The translations under genes and the position numbers were made by a program. A DNA stretch of 64,000 bases, taken from the NCBI GenBank assembly GCA_963811255.1, contig CAWEQI010000004.1:1-64000 (forward strand), read 5' to 3'. This DNA is from Croceibacterium_B sp963811255. GTDB lineage: Bacteria > Pseudomonadota > Alphaproteobacteria > Sphingomonadales > Sphingomonadaceae. Positions 1-13,225 of this stretch are shown one piece after another. Below the pieces are notes generated by a model, which worked only from the letters and a program-made list of their open reading frames with translations, had not been told where the DNA came from and ran no database searches. Within the stretch, counting starts at the first letter, position 1. The number at the start of each line of letters is the position of its first letter.

Positions 1-68
<68 letters not shown>

Positions 69-81
69 GCACCGTTTGTCT

Positions 82-120
82 GCGTCGGAGACGCAACGAG
101 GGCCGCTAAGGGCCCTCGTT
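82..120 (-). other. tandem hairpins in the 5S-tRNA(fMet) spacer
   Basis: Two perfect inverted repeats lie between 5S and tRNA-fMet. One is a 5-bp stem, 82-86 with 90-94. The other is a 10-bp stem, 95-104 (AACGAGGGCC) with 111-120, and a 6-base loop. Neither is followed by a T-run in the direction of transcription, so a processing structure is more likely than a terminator. Confidence 0.6.
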
Positions 121-180
121 CGAGGGCTCGAGGCCCTGTGACTTGTGAATGGGTTTTTTGCCGAACCACGCCGGCTGCAA

Positions 181-297
181 TGCCTGGCGACGACCTACTC
201 TTCCAACGCTTGAGCGTTAGTACCATCGGCGCTGTCTGGTTTCACGGCCGAGTTCGAGATGGGATCGGGTGGGTCACAGACGCTATGGCCACCAAGC
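181..297 (-). rRNA. rrf: 5S ribosomal RNA
   Basis: The minus strand contains the conserved 5S core: GGTGGCCATAGCG near the 5' end, CACCCGATCCCATCTCGAAC in the middle, and GGAAGAGTAGGTCGTCGCC near the 3' end. The length of about 117 nt is usual. It lies directly downstream of 23S. The ends were placed by eye and may be off by a few bases. Confidence 0.93.
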
Positions 298-414
298 AAT
301 GGAGCCGGCGTGTTTCGGTTGAATCGATGCGTTTGTTGGTTCGATGAGCGTATCCGGCTGGAGGATCCTCCACTCGCGGACAGCCCAACAGGACTGTCGT
401 TGATGGTGGGATTC

Positions 415-3205
<2,791 letters not shown>

Positions 3206-3378
3206 AGAATCCACACCATCAACGACAGGCCTGCATAAAAACCTGACGCTTGGAGATGGCGCGGAGGATAATCTCAGCCAGATATTACATCTGTAAAAGT
3301 GCCGCATCGCCGCCGCTCCCGCCCGAAGACGAAGATCGACCGCCATGCGCCACGGCATCGATTTAAAAACCCATTCAC

Positions 3379-3392
3379 AATGTCAAAGACGG
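3379..3392 (-). promoter_or_regulatory. boxA antitermination element ahead of 23S
   Basis: The minus strand reads CGTCTTTGACATTG in the spacer between tRNA-Ala and 23S. It matches the boxA core (GCTCTTTRACA), the RNA site bound by NusB/NusE for rRNA antitermination. A sister element lies in the 16S leader at 5542-5555. Confidence 0.65.
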
Positions 3393-3446
3393 CAACCGAG
3401 GTTACCTACCGGCCCAATGCCGGATCTCGTTTTTTCATCCTGGAGA

Positions 3447-3522
3447 TGGTGGAGCCAGCCGGGATCGAACCGGCGACCTCAAGCTTGCAAAGCTAGCGCT
3501 CTCCCAACTGAGCTATGGCCCC
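3447..3522 (-). tRNA. tRNA-Ala (UGC)
   Basis: A 76-nt cloverleaf on the minus strand begins GGGGCCATAGCTCAG, has anticodon TGC in CTTTGCAAG, a T-loop GGTTCGATCC, and an encoded CCA end. The acceptor pairs GGGGCCA with TGGCTCC with one G-U pair. It occupies the normal alphaproteobacterial position in the 16S-23S spacer. Confidence 0.97.
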
Positions 3523-3567
3523 GTCAGGCGCGGAAGCTGACGCCCTCCGCGCGAAAATTCAGCGGGA

Positions 3568-3644
<77 letters not shown>

Positions 3645-3811
3645 ATCCCCGCAACCTGCCGGCCGAAAGGCCGCGGGCGGCGTGAGCCAGCTCAGGCGAA
3701 CGACGCGGTTTCCCGCGGCGCTTCTCCAGTGATGAAAGGACATGAGGACGACGGCATGTTCTTTGGAAATTACGAAGCACTTCCCGGCCGAAACCGAGCG
3801 CTTTCGTAATA

Positions 3812-5308
<1,497 letters not shown>

Positions 5309-5541
5309 GAGTCACACACTTCACAGGCACGATCGTGAGATCGCTATCCCGTGAGGCATGAACTGCAAGGAGCCGATACCTGCACTGTCAAACGTAATGG
5401 ATACGAATGGACATGCATCACCCCAACGCAAGCGTGGTGCCCGCGCGAGGATGTGGCGTCGGCTTAGGTTTACCGGTCACGGAGCCTTGAGACCCCCGGA
5501 CCGGGCGCCGTCGCCCACATGTCCCTTCATCAAAAACCAAC

Positions 5542-5555
5542 GATGTCAAAGAGCC
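5542..5555 (-). promoter_or_regulatory. boxA antitermination element in the rRNA leader
   Basis: The minus strand reads GGCTCTTTGACATC, a near match to the rRNA boxA. It lies about 130 bases downstream of the candidate promoter and about 235 bases upstream of 16S. The embedded TTGACA looks like a -35 box, but no -10 follows at the right distance. The rest of the 5309-5816 leader holds no gene that I can support. Confidence 0.65.
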
Positions 5556-5682
5556 GACCAACATAAGAGGCGGACAGTGGTTGCTCCCCGATTTGTGGCC
5601 GGGGGACAAACTGTCCGATCTGTGTTGGCGACCGAAGCGAACAGAGCCAGTCGGAACCGGCAGGGCCGCGTCGGTGAGCGGG

Positions 5683-5711
5683 CATATATGGACGGCCCTG
5701 ATTCGGGTCAA
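5683..5711 (-). promoter_or_regulatory. candidate rRNA operon promoter
   Basis: On the minus strand, TTGACC (5711-5706) is separated by exactly 17 bases from TATATG (5688-5683). The bases after the -10 (CCCGCTC) are GC-rich, as in discriminators of promoters under stringent control. A boxA lies downstream and then 16S. The position and spacing fit sigma-70; no start site is mapped. Confidence 0.6.
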
Positions 5712-5816
5712 CCGCCTTTTTGCAATTTTGTTTCGCGGCTGGCGGAATGGCCCGGAAGGCCTTCGTTTGATATGGGTTCGGGGCGGCGGAATTCAAGACG
5801 GAGAGCCGCCGTCCGG

Positions 5817-6827
5817 CTAAGGCGCGAGCCTGAAGAGGAAGACGAGCGCTGCGCCATAGAGCACGACCGCGGCGATCGAATCGTAGCCCAGGCGCAGGAC
5901 CGTTCGATTGCGGCGCTCGATCAAGCCGAGGACGTAGACTCCGGTAAGCGCCAGTCCGAGCAGCGCAGCGAGCGCCTCGAAATGTCCCGCCAATGCCAGC
6001 ACGGGCGGCCCCGGGGCGGCAACGTCTATCGCCAGCACCAGCATGAGATTGAAGATGTTGGAACCGAATACCTCGCCGACGGCCATTTCGTAGCGGCGGC
6101 GGCGGATCGCCCCATTGATCGCGCTCAGCTCGGGAAGCGAGGTCGCGAGCGCCACAAACAAGAGCCCGACGAGGCCACCGCCAAGGCCGGTGCCATGCGC
6201 GATCGCATCGCCGGTGCTGGCGAGGATCGTGCCGCCTCCGAGAATCAGCAGCGCCAGCACCGCGATTCCCGCATAGACGCGATCGGGCTCGCGCTCCGCC
6301 TCTACCGAAAGCGGTTCGGAGGGAAGCGGATTGAGCACGGCCCACATCGGCCGCCGCTCGGCGCGATAGGCGAGCCGCAGGGCGGTCACGCAAGCGGCGA
6401 ACAAGATCAGCGACCACAGGCCGACGCCGTCGAGCGACGTCTCACCGAATTCGATTGCGCCGACGACGATTGCCAGCAGCATCATTCCGAGAACGCCGTG
6501 GATCAGAGTGGACGGCTGCGCGACCACCGAAGTGAGCGGTCGTTTGCCGAGCAGCAGGTCGGCCAGGACCAACAGCAAAATGTTGAAGGCGATGCTGCCG
6601 AGAATATTGTTGAGCGCGAGCAGCGGAGCGCCGATCGTCGCTGCGCTGACGCTCGAGGAGAACTCGGGCAGAGAGGTGATCCCGCCGAGCAGCACCATGC
6701 CGGCGAAGCCCTCGCCGATCCCGGCCCGGGCGGCGACCGTGGCAACATAGCGCGGCAATCGCGCCCCCGCCCACCAGACGACACCAGCGGCGGCCGCGAA
6801 CGCCAGAATTTCCGGCAGCAAGGGCAC
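5817..6827 (-). CDS. sodium/calcium exchanger (CaCA) family antiporter
   Basis: The 336-residue inner-membrane protein belongs to the cation/Ca2+ antiporter superfamily, which exchanges Ca2+ for Na+ or H+. It has two internally repeated halves, each with an alpha-repeat carrying the acidic SLPE motif: GGITSLPEFSSS near residue 50 and ALATSLPELSAI near residue 230. About ten hydrophobic segments are visible. The GTG start at 6827 was chosen because GGAGA lies 8 bases upstream and the family N-terminus begins there; longer upstream reading adds an arginine-rich stretch with no similarity. It follows the universal stress protein gene by 59 bases on the same strand, so co-transcription is likely. 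The ion specificity cannot be read from the sequence. Confidence 0.86.
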   Translation of the reverse strand: MPLLPEILAFAAAAGVVWWAGARLPRYVATVAARAGIGEGFAGMVLLGGITSLPEFSSSVSAATIGAPLLALNNILGSIAFNILLLVLADLLLGKRPLTSVVAQPSTLIHGVLGMMLLAIVVGAIEFGETSLDGVGLWSLILFAACVTALRLAYRAERRPMWAVLNPLPSEPLSVEAEREPDRVYAGIAVLALLILGGGTILASTGDAIAHGTGLGGGLVGLLFVALATSLPELSAINGAIRRRRYEMAVGEVFGSNIFNLMLVLAIDVAAPGPPVLALAGHFEALAALLGLALTGVYVLGLIERRNRTVLRLGYDSIAAVVLYGAALVFLFRLAP

Positions 6828-6886
6828 GTATCTCTCCGTTTGCCTGAAACGTCCGAACGGGCATAGTCCGCGGCAGGCCCGTTGTC

Positions 6887-7687
6887 CTAGTGATGCAAGA
6901 AAACCGGCAATTCGCTGGTCCTGAGCATGTCCGCCGTCACGCCGCCGAAGATCGTTTCGGCGACGCGCGCATGACCGAAAGCCCCCATTACAATATAACT
7001 CGCACCCCATTGCCGGGCATGCCGAAGCACGATCTCCGCGACAGGTGCCGTCGTCGTCTCCTGCGCGACCAAAGGCTGGGCGCCATGCCGCGCGAGGTAG
7101 CTGGCAGCGTCGTGCGCGGCGACAGGATCGCCCGATGCATTCACTTGCATGAGAGTGACGGCATCGGCGAGCTGCAGCAAAGGCAAAGCGGCCCTGAGCG
7201 CTTGGTCCGCCTCATGGGAACCGTCCCACGCGACCAAGGCTTTGCCCGCGACGTTGAGCCGGGTGCAGGCCGGCGGCACCGCCAGCACAAGGCGGCCGGA
7301 TCGCACCGCCAGCTGCGTCACCGTGCGGCGGATCATCCTGCCGTGAGTGCCGGCGGAACGGCTGCTGACGACGATCACGTCGGCAAGTGCGGCCGCTTCG
7401 GTCAAACGGCGGACCGGTTCGCCGGTAACCTGCCGAATCTCCCACATCACATCCTCGTTCTCGAGCCGCGCCCGGACACGGCCGACGTTCTCCGCCTCGC
7501 GCTCTTGAACTTCCAGGATCGGTGGAACGTGCGCTGGGCCGGGGTTGTATTCGGGCGGAAAGCCCGGAGGAACGACCACGTCCAAGCACGTCAGGTGTCC
7601 CTCCAGAGCGCGCGTCAGGTCGAGAGCTGACTGCAGCCGACTTTCCTGGCCGTCGTCGTCCTGCAGGAACAGGAGGATATTCTTCAT
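6887..7687 (-). CDS. universal stress protein, tandem UspA domains
   Basis: The 266-residue cytoplasmic protein has two UspA-type halves. The first (about residues 1-140) begins MKNILLFLQDD. The second (about 145-266) ends with MGAFGHARVAETIFGG, resembling the G-x2-G-x9-G nucleotide-binding loop of ATP-binding Usp proteins, although the final residue pair is GG rather than GS/T. The ATG at 7687 was preferred because the family N-terminus starts there; 39 residues of upstream reading look non-coding. It is likely the first gene of a two-gene unit with the antiporter. Usp proteins are usually induced by starvation or stress; no operator was seen here. Confidence 0.85.
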   Translation of the reverse strand: MKNILLFLQDDDGQESRLQSALDLTRALEGHLTCLDVVVPPGFPPEYNPGPAHVPPILEVQEREAENVGRVRARLENEDVMWEIRQVTGEPVRRLTEAAALADVIVVSSRSAGTHGRMIRRTVTQLAVRSGRLVLAVPPACTRLNVAGKALVAWDGSHEADQALRAALPLLQLADAVTLMQVNASGDPVAAHDAASYLARHGAQPLVAQETTTAPVAEIVLRHARQWGASYIVMGAFGHARVAETIFGGVTADMLRTSELPVFLHH

Positions 7688-7837
7688 GACAGTGTCCCGA
7701 GTGAGGACCGCCAGAGTATGAACCGACGCCCCACTCGCCATTGGGGAAGCTACGGAGCGAGATGGCCCGGCGTCACGTCGGCAGGCCCGCCGCCGGTAAA
7801 CCAAATCTTATGCCCCGCGTGGTTAATCCCCGCGCCC

Positions 7838-8851
7838 ATGAACGCCCCCGTTCAGATCGACGCCGCGGCGCCGCGGATCGCCGTCATCGTGCCCGCCTAT
7901 GGCGTCGCGCACCTCATCGGAGAGGCGCTCGACTCCCTGCTAGCGCAGACTTTCGCTGAGTGGGAATGCTGGGTGGTCGACGACGGTGCGCCCGACGATG
8001 TCGCCGGGGCGGTGGCGCCGTATCTGGCCGATCCGCGGATCCGCTTGCTCGAAACCGACAACGGGGGTGTGGGCTGCGCGCGCAATCGGGCGATCGCTCG
8101 CAGCAACGCCGAATACGCCTGTCTGCTCGACGGCGACGATCTGCTGCGCCCGCGCTACCTCGAATGTATGGTCGCCGCGCTCGATGCCGATCCCGAGGCG
8201 CGATTTGTCACTTGCGATGCGCGGATGTTCGGCGCGTTGCCGCGAGAGCGGTTCTGCGCCTCGCCGATGCAGCGCGCCGGCGGTAACGTCACAGGCACCC
8301 TCGCCGACCTGCTCGAGCGCAAATTCAATGTCTACATCGGCAGCGCCTTTCGCCGCGCCGAATGGGAACGCATCGGCGGGTTCGACGAGACGATGACCCA
8401 TTGCGAGGATTTCGACTTCTGGGTCCGCCTGCTGTTGACCGGCGGGCACGCGTTGTACATCGACGAACTACTCGGCGAGTATCGGGTGCGGCCTTCCTCG
8501 ATGTCGGCCAACGCAGAGAAGATGCTCAGCCACGAATTATACACCTACGAGAAGGTGTTGCCGCAGCTCGGCGGGCGCAAGGCAGCGATCGCGCGGGCGA
8601 TGATCGCCCGCAAGACCGCCGAGCTCGAGCTCGAACGCGCGATCGACCGCGTGCTCGCGGGCGAGACCGCCGCCGGCATCGAAGCGGCGCGGCGCGCGCG
8701 GGCGCGCCAGGGCGGGATCGTCTGGCCCGCCGTTCTCGCGCTGTGGACCGTCGCCCCGGCCCTCGCCGCGCCGATGCTGCGCTGGCGCCGGCACGCCCAC
8801 TCGCGCAACGCGGCCGGGCGCGAGATCGCGCGTCTGGAGACGGCCGGATGA
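7838..8851 (+). CDS. family 2 glycosyltransferase
   Basis: The 337-residue protein has a GT-A fold at the N-terminus. IAVIVPAYG opens the domain, WVVDDGAPDD (about residue 47) binds the nucleotide sugar, LLDGDD (about residue 97) is the DXD metal site, and HCEDFDFWVRL (about residue 190) is the likely catalytic-base region. The C-terminal 100 residues are helical and arginine-rich, and may be amphipathic. The ATG at 7838 is preferred because the domain starts 15 residues later. The stop overlaps the next gene (ATGA), a flippase, which suggests a pair working on lipid-linked surface polysaccharide. The donor and acceptor sugars are unknown. Confidence 0.85.
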   Translation: MNAPVQIDAAAPRIAVIVPAYGVAHLIGEALDSLLAQTFAEWECWVVDDGAPDDVAGAVAPYLADPRIRLLETDNGGVGCARNRAIARSNAEYACLLDGDDLLRPRYLECMVAALDADPEARFVTCDARMFGALPRERFCASPMQRAGGNVTGTLADLLERKFNVYIGSAFRRAEWERIGGFDETMTHCEDFDFWVRLLLTGGHALYIDELLGEYRVRPSSMSANAEKMLSHELYTYEKVLPQLGGRKAAIARAMIARKTAELELERAIDRVLAGETAAGIEAARRARARQGGIVWPAVLALWTVAPALAAPMLRWRRHAHSRNAAGREIARLETAG

Positions 8852-10317
8852 GCGGCGATCTCGGCGCGAGCGTCAAGCGCGCGGTGATCTGGCGTTCGGG
8901 CAGCCAGATCGTCGCCCAGGCCCTCGCCTGGGCCTCGACGCTGGCGGTGATTCGCATGCTAGATCCAGCCGACTACGGGCTGTTCGCGATGACCCAGGTG
9001 GTCATCGTGTTTCTCAACTTCCTCAACGGCTATGGGTTCGCCGGCTCGCTGATCCGCGAGCCGGAGTTGAGCGAAGTGCGCATCCGCCAGGCGTTCGGGC
9101 TGCTGCTGCTGGTCAATGCGGCGCTGGCGCTGCTGCAGGTCGCCCTGGCGCCGCTCGCCGCCGTCTATTACCGGCAGCCGCAAGTAACCGAGCTGCTGCG
9201 GGTGCAGGCGCTGATCTTCCTCGCCACTCCATTTGCGGCGATCCCCGAAGTGCTGCTGATGCGGGCGATGGATTTCCGCAGCCAGGCGCTGGTCAACGTC
9301 GCCGCGACCCTGATCTCGGCGGCGGTGGCGCTCGGCTGCGCGCTCGCCGGATTCGGTGTGTGGACGCTGGTGTTCGCGCCGATCGCACTGTTCTGGGCGC
9401 AGGCGATCGGGCTGCAGGCGGTGACACGCGCGCGCTACTGGCCGAGCTTCCGCTTCGCCGGCACCGGGCCGATGTTCAAGTTCGGCCTCGCCCTGCTGGC
9501 GAGCAGCTTCTTCTGGACGGTGATGACCCAGGCCGACACGTTCATCGCCGCTCGCCGGCTCTCGCCGGGGCAGCTCGGGCTCTATACCGAGGGCTTCTTC
9601 CTCACCAGTCTGATTGCCGGCAAGTTCGTGCCGCCGCTGAACGAGGTGGCCTTTCCCGCCTATGCTCGAATGCAGCGAGACCCTGCGCTGCTCGGCGCTT
9701 CCTTTCTCAAGGCGGTGCGGCTGATTATGCTGATCACCTGCCCGCTGTACCTGGGGCTGTCGGTGGTCGCGCCGGACGCGGTGACCGTGGCCCTGGGTGC
9801 CAAGTGGGGCGCGATGGCGCCGCTGATGGCGGTGCTCGCCCTGGCGATGCCGGCACAGACGCTGCACATCCTGTTCGCGCCCGCCGTCAACGCGCTCGGC
9901 CATCCCAAGATCACCATGCGCGCCTCCTTGCTCGGCGCGCTGGTAATGCCGCCAGCGTTCCTGGCCGGGCTTCACTGGGGCGCGCTGGGCCTCGCCTATG
10001 CCTGGCTGCTGGTGTTCCCGCTGCTGCCGGCGTTCACGTTTGCGCAGGCGCGCGGCAAGCTTGGCCTGAGCGCGCGGCAGTTGGCGGGCGCCGTCGCGCC
10101 AGGTCTGCTCGCGAGCGCGGCCATGGCGCTGCTGGTGCTGGGGCTAGGTCGCGAGCTGGGGGTGCTGGCGCCGTGGCAACGGCTTGGGCTGGAAGTCGGC
10201 TTCGGCGGACTCGCCTACGTAGCCCTGCTGCTGGTGTTCTCGCGTTCGACGCTGCTGGAGCTGATTGGGCTGGTGCTGCGCCGGCGCGGGCCCGCGCCGG
10301 CGGCCGCCGCCACGTAA
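8848..10317 (+). CDS. oligosaccharide flippase (Wzx/PST family)
   Basis: The 489-residue polytopic protein has about 12-14 hydrophobic segments and the N-terminal pattern of MOP-superfamily polysaccharide exporters (WRSGSQIVAQALAWASTLAV, then RMLDPADYGLFAM near residue 38). Members flip lipid-linked oligosaccharides across the inner membrane. It overlaps the upstream glycosyltransferase by four bases, so translation is probably coupled. No polymerase (Wzy) or chain-length regulator is next to it, so this pair is either isolated or works with genes elsewhere. Confidence 0.84.
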   Translation: MSGDLGASVKRAVIWRSGSQIVAQALAWASTLAVIRMLDPADYGLFAMTQVVIVFLNFLNGYGFAGSLIREPELSEVRIRQAFGLLLLVNAALALLQVALAPLAAVYYRQPQVTELLRVQALIFLATPFAAIPEVLLMRAMDFRSQALVNVAATLISAAVALGCALAGFGVWTLVFAPIALFWAQAIGLQAVTRARYWPSFRFAGTGPMFKFGLALLASSFFWTVMTQADTFIAARRLSPGQLGLYTEGFFLTSLIAGKFVPPLNEVAFPAYARMQRDPALLGASFLKAVRLIMLITCPLYLGLSVVAPDAVTVALGAKWGAMAPLMAVLALAMPAQTLHILFAPAVNALGHPKITMRASLLGALVMPPAFLAGLHWGALGLAYAWLLVFPLLPAFTFAQARGKLGLSARQLAGAVAPGLLASAAMALLVLGLGRELGVLAPWQRLGLEVGFGGLAYVALLLVFSRSTLLELIGLVLRRRGPAPAAAAT

Positions 10318-10397
10318 TCGCGTTTGGTGCTTGAGCCTCGCGCGTGGTAGATTGTTGCCATCCCGGCGCCTTCACGCGGTGGGATCGGAGAAGACCG

Positions 10398-11345
10398 ATG
10401 AGCTGGCTCCCTATCCTCGCGGCGCTCGCCGCCACTGCAGCCACCACCACCAGCACCACAGCCGATACCGCCGCTTCGGATAAGGAAACGGACGCCGAAC
10501 GCATCGCGCTACAGCAGGAGCGTTATAATCGCGTCACCGTTCCGGTGACGATCGATGGCATGGGCCCGTTTCGCTTCATGGTCGACACCGGAGCGCAGGC
10601 GACCGTCGTCTCCACCGCCCTGGCGGACCGCCTCGGCCTGACGGAGCGGCGCCAGGCAACCTTGATCGGAATCGCCAGCACGGCCCAGATCGAGGTGGCC
10701 GAGGTTCCCAGCCTGGGACTCGGCACGCGGCAATTCAGCCTGCCCAACGCCCCGCTGCTCGAAGCCGGCAATATCGGCGGCGCCGACGGCATTCTAGGAG
10801 TCGACAGCCTGCAGGACCAGCGCGTGCTGATCGACTTCCACAAACAGCGCATCCTGGTTGCCGACGCCAAGGAACTCGGCGGCGACGGCGGCTTTGAGAT
10901 CGTCGTCAAGGCGCGCCGCCGGCTGGGCCAGCTGATCATCACCGGGGCACGCATCAACGGCGTCAAGACCGATGTGATCGTCGACACCGGATCGGAAGGA
11001 AGCCTCGGCAACCCGGCCCTGCTCGACCGAATGCGCCGAGCTCGGGCGCTGCCGGACAACACCATGACCGACGTCAACGGAGCGCAATTGAACACCCTGA
11101 CGCGGGTATGCCGCAGCCTCGACATAAGCGGCATGTCGCTGACTAACGTCCCGCTGCAGTTCGCCGACTCGCCTACCTTTGCGGCGCTCGGCCTTGAGCA
11201 TGAGCCGGCGCTCATTCTCGGGATGAGCGAATTGCGGGCCTTCCGCAGGGTGGCGATCGACTTCAGCTCGCATAAGGTGTTGTTCGACCTTCCGCGTGGT
11301 GCCGAACACCCCGATGACACATTGCTGTCGCTGCTGAACAGCTAA
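10398..11345 (+). CDS. periplasmic aspartyl protease with two DTG motifs
   Basis: The 315-residue protein has a signal-like N-terminus (MSWLPILAALAATAA followed by a Thr/Ser-rich stretch). It carries two retropepsin-type active-site motifs: FMVDTGAQATVV with Asp63 and VIVDTGSEGSLG with Asp196. Each is followed by a hydrophobic-Gly segment (GILGVDSL, LILGMSEL) typical of aspartyl proteases. A single chain could therefore supply both catalytic aspartates, as pepsins do, whereas classical retropepsins dimerise. The ATG at 10398 has GGAG nine bases upstream. It sits alone, followed after 53 bases by an ABC exporter. The substrate is unknown; the Caulobacter PerP/SdsP-type periplasmic proteases are a possible comparison. 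Confidence 0.8.
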   Translation: MSWLPILAALAATAATTTSTTADTAASDKETDAERIALQQERYNRVTVPVTIDGMGPFRFMVDTGAQATVVSTALADRLGLTERRQATLIGIASTAQIEVAEVPSLGLGTRQFSLPNAPLLEAGNIGGADGILGVDSLQDQRVLIDFHKQRILVADAKELGGDGGFEIVVKARRRLGQLIITGARINGVKTDVIVDTGSEGSLGNPALLDRMRRARALPDNTMTDVNGAQLNTLTRVCRSLDISGMSLTNVPLQFADSPTFAALGLEHEPALILGMSELRAFRRVAIDFSSHKVLFDLPRGAEHPDDTLLSLLNS

Positions 11346-11398
11346 GCGGCAGCCCCCTCGGCATTGCCTTCGCGGCCGGCGAGCCCCATTTGCCGCCG

Positions 11399-13225
11399 AT
11401 GGTCGCGGGAAATCTCGACGAGGAAACCCAAAGCGCAAACGATCCGGCGGACTGGGCGACCGTCCGCCGGTTCCTGCCTTACCTGTGGCCGGCTGGCCGG
11501 TCCGACCTGCGCGGACGGATCATGGGCGCGGCGGTGTTCGTGGTGCTGGCCAAGGTGGTCGTCCTGGCGCTGCCGCTCATCTACGGCAAGGCGGTCGACG
11601 CGATGGCGGCGCGCAACGCGCACGCCGTGTTCGTCGCGCTGGCGCTGGTGATAGCTTACGCCGGCGGGCGCTTCGCCACGGTGGTGTTCGATAACGTGCG
11701 CAACATCGTCTTCGAGCGCGTCGGCCAGGACGCGGTGCGCCAACTGACCAACGACGTGTTCCGCCGGCTGCACCAGCTGTCGCTGCGCTTCCATCTGTCG
11801 CGCCGCACCGGCGAGGTGACCAAGACCATCGAGCGCGGGACCAAGTCGATCAATTCGATGATCTACTTTCTGCTGTTCAATATCCTGCCCACCATGATCG
11901 AGATGATCGCGGTGGCGGTGATCTTCTTCACCAAGTTCGGCTGGCAGATGGTCGCGGCCGCGGCCGTGACGGTGGCGAGTTACATCTGGCTCACTCGGAC
12001 GATCACCGAATGGCGCACCAAGCTGCGCCACCGGATGAACGAACTGGATGGGCTGGCGCTCGCCCGGGCGGTGGATTCGCTGCTCAACTACGAGACGGTC
12101 AAGTACTTCGGCGCCGAGCACCGCGAGGAGGCGCGCTTCGCCGCGGCTACCCGCGCCTATTCCGAGGCGGCCATCAAGAGCGAGAATTCGCTCGGCTTCC
12201 TCAACATCGCCCAGGCGGCGATCATGAACCTGATGATGGGAGGCGCGCTCGCTTTCGCCGTGTGGGGCTGGAGCCAGGGGCGGCTGACCGTCGGCGACCT
12301 GGTGATGGTGCAGATGTATCTGACGCAGCTGTTCCGCCCGCTCGACTTCCTCGGCACGGTCTACCGCACGATCCGCCAGGGGCTGATCGACATGGCACTG
12401 ATGTTTCGCCTGATCGATACCGAGGTTGAGGTGAAGGACGCGCCCGGCGCCCCGGCGCTGGTGATCCATAAGCCCACGGTCGTGTTCGACAAGGTGGTGT
12501 TCGGCTACGACCGCAACCGCGAGATCCTCCATGGGTTGAGCTTCGAGGTTCCGGCCGGCGGGCACGTCGCCATCGTCGGCCCCTCGGGCGCGGGCAAATC
12601 GACCATCGGTCGGCTGCTGTTCCGCTTCTACGACCCGTGGGCCGGGCGCATCCTAATCGATGGGCAGGACATCAAGGAGGTGACCCAGGAATCGCTCCGC
12701 CGGCACATCGGCATCGTCCCGCAGGATTCGGTGCTGTTCAACGACACAATCGGCTACAACATCGCCTACGGCCGCGACGATACCAGCCACGAGGAGGTGG
12801 TGGCCGGGGCGCGCGGGGCGGCGATTCTGCCATTCATCGAAAAGCTGCCCAACGGCTTCGACACTGAAGTCGGCGAGCGCGGGCTCAAACTCTCCGGCGG
12901 GGAGAAGCAGCGGGTGGCGATCGCCCGCACGCTGGTCAAGAACCCGCCGATCCTGCTGCTCGACGAGGCGACCAGCGCGCTCGACAGCCGCACCGAGCAG
13001 GACATCCTGGCGACTCTGCGCCGCGTCTCGGCCCATCGCACGACACTATCGATCGCCCACCGGCTGTCGACGATCGCCGACTCGGACATGATCTACGTGA
13101 TGCACGACGGGCGCCTGGCGGAACATGGTACACATACGGAGTTGCTGCAATTCGACGGCCTGTATGCTGAGATGTGGGCCCGGCAAGCGCATGAGAGGGA
13201 CTTGCTGGAGGAAGCCGCCGAATGA
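11399..13225 (+). CDS. ATM1/HMT1-type ABC exporter (fused permease-ATPase)
   Basis: The 608-residue half-transporter has a six-helix membrane domain (about residues 40-330). The ATPase domain has Walker A GPSGAGKST (residue 394), a signature LSGGEKQ (residue 498), Walker B ILLLDEATS and the H-loop IAHRLST. The permease motif YFGAEHREEARF and the overall pattern match the ATM1/HMT1 group, which exports glutathione-linked or metal/sulfur compounds. An in-frame TTG lies at 11390; the ATG at 11399 is preferred. Its stop overlaps the ATG of the first CXXCH lipoprotein, so the three genes to 14380 are probably one operon. The substrate is not shown by the sequence. Confidence 0.87.
   Translation: MVAGNLDEETQSANDPADWATVRRFLPYLWPAGRSDLRGRIMGAAVFVVLAKVVVLALPLIYGKAVDAMAARNAHAVFVALALVIAYAGGRFATVVFDNVRNIVFERVGQDAVRQLTNDVFRRLHQLSLRFHLSRRTGEVTKTIERGTKSINSMIYFLLFNILPTMIEMIAVAVIFFTKFGWQMVAAAAVTVASYIWLTRTITEWRTKLRHRMNELDGLALARAVDSLLNYETVKYFGAEHREEARFAAATRAYSEAAIKSENSLGFLNIAQAAIMNLMMGGALAFAVWGWSQGRLTVGDLVMVQMYLTQLFRPLDFLGTVYRTIRQGLIDMALMFRLIDTEVEVKDAPGAPALVIHKPTVVFDKVVFGYDRNREILHGLSFEVPAGGHVAIVGPSGAGKSTIGRLLFRFYDPWAGRILIDGQDIKEVTQESLRRHIGIVPQDSVLFNDTIGYNIAYGRDDTSHEEVVAGARGAAILPFIEKLPNGFDTEVGERGLKLSGGEKQRVAIARTLVKNPPILLLDEATSALDSRTEQDILATLRRVSAHRTTLSIAHRLSTIADSDMIYVMHDGRLAEHGTHTELLQFDGLYAEMWARQAHERDLLEEAAE

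Noticed and set aside
5544..5549. TTGACA in the rRNA leader as a second -35 box
   Set aside because: No -10 hexamer follows at 16-18 bases, and the surrounding GGCTCTTTGACATC fits boxA.
5358..6866. A 502-codon plus-strand frame opposite the cation antiporter
   Set aside because: Composition is Gln/Arg/Glu-rich without a domain, and the opposite strand encodes a clear membrane protein with conserved motifs.
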